Below are positions 59,833-64,000 of a stretch of DNA of 64,000 bases, piece by piece. The notes under the pieces are model-generated. The model did not search any database and was not told the origin of the DNA. It saw only the letters and a program-made list of their open reading frames with translations. Every line of letters begins with the position of its first letter. Positions within the stretch are counted from its first letter, which is position 1. Origin of the DNA: Paraburkholderia kirstenboschensis (GTDB lineage: Bacteria > Pseudomonadota > Gammaproteobacteria > Burkholderiales > Burkholderiaceae); NCBI RefSeq assembly GCF_904848585.1, contig NZ_CAJHCR010000016.1, positions 103,109 to 167,108 on the forward strand. The letters are read 5' to 3'. Made by a program: the position numbers and the translations under genes.

Positions 59833-60531
59833 TTACTGTGCAGCGAGCGACGTCTGATCGACGCGAACGCCGACGCCCATCGTGCTCGACAGTGCAACCT
59901 TACGCAGGTAAACACCCTTGCTCGTCGCCGGCTTAGCCTTCTGCAGCGCGTCGATGAGAGCGCTCAGGTTGCTACGCAGAGCCGTCGGCTCGAACGAAGC
60001 ACGACCGATGGTGGCGTGAATGATACCGGCCTTGTCGACACGGAATTGCACTTGACCAGCCTTGGCATTCTTCACCGCCGTTGCGACGTCCGGCGTGACC
60101 GTGCCAACCTTCGGGTTCGGCATCAGGCCGCGCGGGCCGAGGATCTGACCGAGCGTACCGACCACGCGCATCGTGTCCGGCGAAGCGATCACGATGTCGA
60201 AGTCCAGCTTGCCAGCCTTGACCTGTTCAGCCAGGTCTTCCATACCGACGACTTCAGCGCCGGCTGCGCGAGCCTGTTCAGCCTTTTCGCCCTGTGCGAA
60301 CACGGCGACGCGAACCGACTTGCCCGTACCTGCCGGGAGGACGACCGAACCGCGAACTACCTGGTCCGATTTCTTCGCATCGATGCCGAGTTGCACTGCC
60401 ACGTCGATCGATTCGTCGAACTTCGCGCTTGCGCACTCCTTAACCAGCGACAGAGCGTCGTCGATCGGGTACAGCTTCTGACGGTCAACCTTTGCTGCAA
60501 AAGCCTGCAGACGCTTAGAAAGCTTAGCCAT
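59833..60531 (-). CDS. rplA: 50S ribosomal protein L1
   Basis: 232 residues: MAKLSKRLQAFAAKVDRQKLYPIDDAL, then QLGIDAKKSDQVVRGSVVLPAGTGKSVRVAVFA, ILGPRGLMPNPKVGTVTPDVATAVKNAKAGQVQFR (signature) and IGRASFEPTALRSNLSALID. Forms the mobile L1 stalk and in E. coli represses rplKA translation. Starts immediately after the rplK stop. Confidence 0.98.
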   Translation of the reverse strand: MAKLSKRLQAFAAKVDRQKLYPIDDALSLVKECASAKFDESIDVAVQLGIDAKKSDQVVRGSVVLPAGTGKSVRVAVFAQGEKAEQARAAGAEVVGMEDLAEQVKAGKLDFDIVIASPDTMRVVGTLGQILGPRGLMPNPKVGTVTPDVATAVKNAKAGQVQFRVDKAGIIHATIGRASFEPTALRSNLSALIDALQKAKPATSKGVYLRKVALSSTMGVGVRVDQTSLAAQ

Positions 60532-60963
60532 TTACACGCCCTCCACGGTGATGCCCATCGAGCGGGCGCTACCAGCGATAGTACGAACCGCTGCGTCCAG
60601 ATCAGCTGCCGTCAGATCGGGCATCTTGGTCTTGGCGATGTCTTCAGCTTGAGCGCGGGTGATCTTGCCGACCTTGTCGGTGTGCGGCTTGCTCGAACCC
60701 TTGTCGATCTTCGCTGCCTTCTTGATCAGAACCGTTGCCGGCGGCGTCTTCAGGACGAATGTGAAGCTCTTGTCAGCAAACGCGGTAATCACGACCGGAA
60801 TCGGCAAACCCGGTTCCAGTGCTTGAGTCTGCGCGTTAAACGCCTTGCAGAACTCCATGATGTTCAGACCGCGCTGACCCAGTGCCGGACCGACCGGCGG
60901 CGACGGGTTGGCTTTACCTGCAGGAATCTGCAGCTTGATAAAGCCGATGATTTTCTTTGCCAT
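60532..60963 (-). CDS. rplK: 50S ribosomal protein L11
   Basis: 143 residues: FIKLQIPAGKANPSPPVGPALGQRGLNIMEFCKAFNAQT, with the proline-rich helix loop, then FKLKTPPA-like FVLKTPPATVLIKKAA and the C-terminal RNA-binding domain DLTAADLDAAVRTIAGSARSMGITVEG. Needed for RelA activation at the stalk base. Preceded by a 161-bp spacer after nusG, in which I see no clear signal. Confidence 0.98.
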   Translation of the reverse strand: MAKKIIGFIKLQIPAGKANPSPPVGPALGQRGLNIMEFCKAFNAQTQALEPGLPIPVVITAFADKSFTFVLKTPPATVLIKKAAKIDKGSSKPHTDKVGKITRAQAEDIAKTKMPDLTAADLDAAVRTIAGSARSMGITVEGV

Positions 60964-61124
60964 GTTGAAAACCTCGTTGGAACGTCACATTGCAAGCGAA
61001 CGTTCAGTGAGTAGTAGCGCGCGTTCGCCGGAAACCCGGCTACTTGCGCTCCTCAACGGCCATTACGCGGGCCGTAAGCGCGAAATACGAAACGCGCCGA
61101 CCGGCGCGCTGCGTAAAATCTGGA

Positions 61125-61682
61125 TTACAACTTCTCGACTTGGCCGAATTCCAGCTCGACCGGCGTAGCGCGGCCGAAGATTGTAACGGAAACACGAACG
61201 CGCGACTTTTCGTAGTTCACTTCTTCGACGCTGCCGTTGAAATCGGTGAAAGGACCGTCCTTCACGCGAACCATCTCGCCCACTTCAAACAGGGTCTTCG
61301 GACGCGGCTTCTCCACGCCTTCCTGCATCTGCGACATGATCTTCTCGACTTCGCGCGGAGAGATCGGACTCGGCCGATTACGCGCACCGCCTACGAAGCC
61401 CGTGACCTTCGCCGTGTTCTTCACGAGGTGCCACGTCTCATCCGTCATTTCCATCTCAACCAGCACGTAACCGGGGAAGAAACGACGCTCAGTCACCGAT
61501 TTGTGACCGCCTTTCACCTCGACAACCTCTTCGGTTGGGACGAGGATCTGACCGAACTGGTCTTGCATGCCAGCGCGTTCAATGCGCTCCTGAAGTGCAC
61601 GTTGCACGCTCTTCTCCATACCGGAGTAGGCGTGCACGACGTACCAACGTTTGCCGCTCGGAGATGCCGGAGTATCGCTCAT
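61125..61682 (-). CDS. nusG: Transcription antitermination factor NusG
   Basis: 185 residues. NGN domain with KRWYVVHAYSGMEKSVQRALQERI and FFPGYVLVEMEMTDETWHLVKNTAKVTGFVGG, then a linker and the C-terminal KOW domain FEVGEMVRVKDGPFTDFNGSVEEVNYEKSRVRVSVTIFGR. Binds RNA polymerase and couples it to Rho or to S10. 1 bp after secE. Confidence 0.98.
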   Translation of the reverse strand: MSDTPASPSGKRWYVVHAYSGMEKSVQRALQERIERAGMQDQFGQILVPTEEVVEVKGGHKSVTERRFFPGYVLVEMEMTDETWHLVKNTAKVTGFVGGARNRPSPISPREVEKIMSQMQEGVEKPRPKTLFEVGEMVRVKDGPFTDFNGSVEEVNYEKSRVRVSVTIFGRATPVELEFGQVEKL

Positions 61683-61683
61683 A

Positions 61684-62064
61684 TCATTTCCAACCCAGAA
61701 TCACCGAGAAAATCGCCCATTCGATGGATTTATCACTAACCCACAGAAAGATCGCCATCACGAACACGAAGCCGAACACCACCAACGTCGTTTGAGTCGC
61801 CTCTTTGCGAGTCGGCCAGACGACCTTGCGGACTTCCTTGTACGAATCTTTGGCGAAAGCGATGAAACCCTTGCCAGGCGCGGAGAGAAGACCGACTGCA
61901 ACACCCGCGATTGCACCAACAGCCAAGGCGGCTCCGCGGACGTACCATTCCTGACCATTAAGCCAGAAGAACCCCACGAACCCGGCCAAGACCAGCAATA
62001 CGCCCGCGACGAGCATCAGCTTGTCGCCGGATGTATTTACAGTTTCGACGGAAGGATTCGCCAT
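61684..62064 (-). CDS. secE: Protein translocase subunit SecE
   Basis: 126 residues, the three-helix proteobacterial form: two helices (LMLVAGVLLVLAGFVGFFWL; AALAVGAIAGVAVGLLSA), then the conserved amphipathic segment FAKDSYKEVRKVVWPTRKEATQTTLVVFGFVFVMAIFLWV. Clamps SecY, encoded about 29 kb downstream in the same cluster. Sits between tRNA-Trp and nusG, the near-universal order. Confidence 0.97.
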   Translation of the reverse strand: MANPSVETVNTSGDKLMLVAGVLLVLAGFVGFFWLNGQEWYVRGAALAVGAIAGVAVGLLSAPGKGFIAFAKDSYKEVRKVVWPTRKEATQTTLVVFGFVFVMAIFLWVSDKSIEWAIFSVILGWK

Positions 62065-62100
62065 AACACCTTAACGAAGCGCCACAGTTGACGCGAGAGT

Positions 62101-62176
62101 TGGCAGGGGCAGAGGGAATCGAACCCCCAACCTTCGGTTTTGGAGACCGACGCTCTGCCAGTTGAGCTATACCCCT
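62101..62176 (-). tRNA. trpT: tRNA-Trp (CCA)
   Basis: 76 nt including an encoded 3' CCA. Acceptor AGGGGTA pairs with TGCCCCT, D-stem AGCTC region, anticodon loop CTCCAAA with anticodon CCA, and T-arm GGGGGTTCGATTCCC. Lies between tuf copy 2 and secE. Confidence 0.96.
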
Positions 62177-62240
62177 AAACCATTTGGGGTTGACGACACC
62201 GCCAACCCCGAAACTACAGATTAACGAGAACTATCTGGCG

Positions 62241-63431
<1,191 letters not shown>

Positions 63432-63494
63432 TTTCGACTCCTAAGAGGATTTTTCCGTACGTTGCGCCGGGCGCAAACAATCACCGAGTACTTC

Positions 63495-63569
<75 letters not shown>

Positions 63570-63584
63570 GCTACTTTTGTATGC

Positions 63585-63658
63585 TGGAGCGGGTGAAGGG
63601 AATCGAACCCTCGTCGTAAGCTTGGAAGGCTTCTGCTCTACCATTGAGCTACACCCGC
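63585..63658 (-). tRNA. glyT: tRNA-Gly (TCC)
   Basis: 74 nt with encoded CCA. Acceptor GCGGGTG / CACCCGC, anticodon loop CTTCCAA (anticodon TCC), T-arm GGGTTCGATTCCC. Co-transcribed with the neighbouring tRNAs. Confidence 0.95.
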
Positions 63659-63698
63659 AAGGATCATGGATTCCCAACAACTACTGCAACTTGCATTC

Positions 63699-63784
63699 TG
63701 GTGGAGGAGGTTGGATTCGAACCAACGTAGGCGTAAGCCAACAGATTTACAGTCTGCCCCCTTTAGCCACTCGGGCACCCCTCC
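63699..63784 (-). tRNA. tyrU: tRNA-Tyr (GTA)
   Basis: 86 nt with encoded CCA and the long variable arm of a class II tRNA. Acceptor GGAGGGG, anticodon loop CTGTAAA (anticodon GTA), T-arm GTTGGTTCGAATCCAAC. First gene after the cluster promoter. Confidence 0.95.
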
Positions 63785-63798
63785 GCAGAGAACTGATG

Positions 63799-63827
63799 AT
63801 TATGGGGGAACAACCGCTCAATGTCAA
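63799..63827 (-). promoter_or_regulatory. Promoter of tRNA-Tyr-Gly-Thr-tuf unit
   Basis: Minus strand: consensus TTGACA (63822-63827), 17-bp spacer, CATAAT (63799-63804), 14 bp before tRNA-Tyr. The best-matching sigma-70 promoter in the window. Confidence 0.82.
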
Positions 63828-63898
63828 GCCTTGCTCGACTGCTCCAAACCCAAACGCTCTCACTTATATGGTAGTGATCGCAGTGCTGCCGTAAACGC

Positions 63899-63930
63899 AG
63901 AAACCCCACCCTTTGTGGGGTGGGGTTTCT
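63899..63930 (-). terminator. rRNA operon terminator
   Basis: AGAAACCCCACCC / GGGTGGGGTTTCT, a perfect 13-bp stem with a 6-nt loop, just downstream of the 5S rRNA 3' end. The T-run is short, but position and stability fit an rrn terminator. Confidence 0.75.
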
Positions 63931-63944
63931 GATGCTGCTGGGGA

Positions 63945-64000
63945 GCCTGACGATTACCTACTTTCACACGGGCAATCCGCACTATCATCGGCGTGGAGTC
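63945..64000 (-). rRNA. rrf: 5S rRNA, 3' part (partial)
   Basis: The minus-strand sequence contains GTGCGGATTGCCCGTGTGA, then AAGTAGGTAATCGTCAGGC, the 3' half of a betaproteobacterial 5S rRNA. The 5' half and the rest of the rrn operon lie beyond the right edge. Confidence 0.85.

Noticed and set aside
60964..61124. Regulatory element between nusG and rplK
   Set aside because: Only short GC-rich complementary bits such as GCGCC/GGCGC; nothing distinct from background GC content.

Overview
The window looks like a chromosome-1 segment of a Burkholderiaceae betaproteobacterium, most likely Paraburkholderia or Burkholderia. The clues are high GC, gene order (mrcA facing pilMNOPQ-aroKB-dgt-gltB; recQ between rpoC and rpsL; tRNA-Tyr/Gly/Thr-tuf-tRNA-Trp-secE-nusG), an MsrPQ system, ResBC (System II) cytochrome c maturation and a TTG-initiated secY. 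Most of it is core genome. I see no prophage, ICE, intact insertion sequence or CRISPR array.
Region 1 (1-12.5 kb) reads mostly on the minus strand. It holds the 5' two-fifths or so of gltB; upstream of it a full-length REP-type transposase whose catalytic HUH and Tyr residues are both replaced; an OmpW-like porin and a DUF883 protein on the plus strand; a 19-unit array of a 14-bp tandem repeat; then dgt, aroB, aroK and a compact pilus-assembly operon pilM-pilN-pilO/P-pilQ in which PilO and PilP are fused in one ORF.
Region 2 (12.7-28.2 kb) is a set of short housekeeping units: mrcA; cyaY; lptM-lysA; msrP-msrQ; resB-ccsB; cytochrome c4; engB; hemB; cutA-dsbD. Most are closed by clear intrinsic terminators. 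Several belong to periplasmic redox control and heme/cytochrome biogenesis (hemB, resBC, c4, dsbD, msrPQ). Between engB and hemB, on the minus strand, is a candidate small RNA with a CCUCC-rich hairpin loop and a strong terminator.
Region 3 (28.2-63.4 kb) is the transcription/translation supercluster, all on the minus strand. In transcription order (right to left) it runs tRNA-Tyr, tRNA-Gly, tRNA-Thr, tuf, tRNA-Trp, secE, nusG, rplK, rplA, rplJ, rplL, rpoB, rpoC, recQ, rpsL, rpsG, fusA, tuf, rpsJ, rplC-D-W-B, rpsS, rplV, rpsC, rplP, rpmC, rpsQ, rplN-X-E, rpsN, rpsH, rplF, rplR, rpsE, rpmD, rplO, secY, infA, rpmJ, rpsM, rpsK, rpsD, rpoA, rplQ. Promoters are visible before the tRNA cluster, before rpsL, and at two internal positions (rpsJ-rplC and rpsQ-rplN), where the -10 box lies inside a perfect inverted repeat. 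The right edge cuts the 3' half of a 5S rRNA gene, so an rRNA operon lies just outside.
No clearly new multi-gene system is present. The points most worth following are the catalytically dead RAYT, the engB/hemB sRNA candidate, the hairpin-embedded internal promoters, the PilO-PilP fusion and the 14-bp array.
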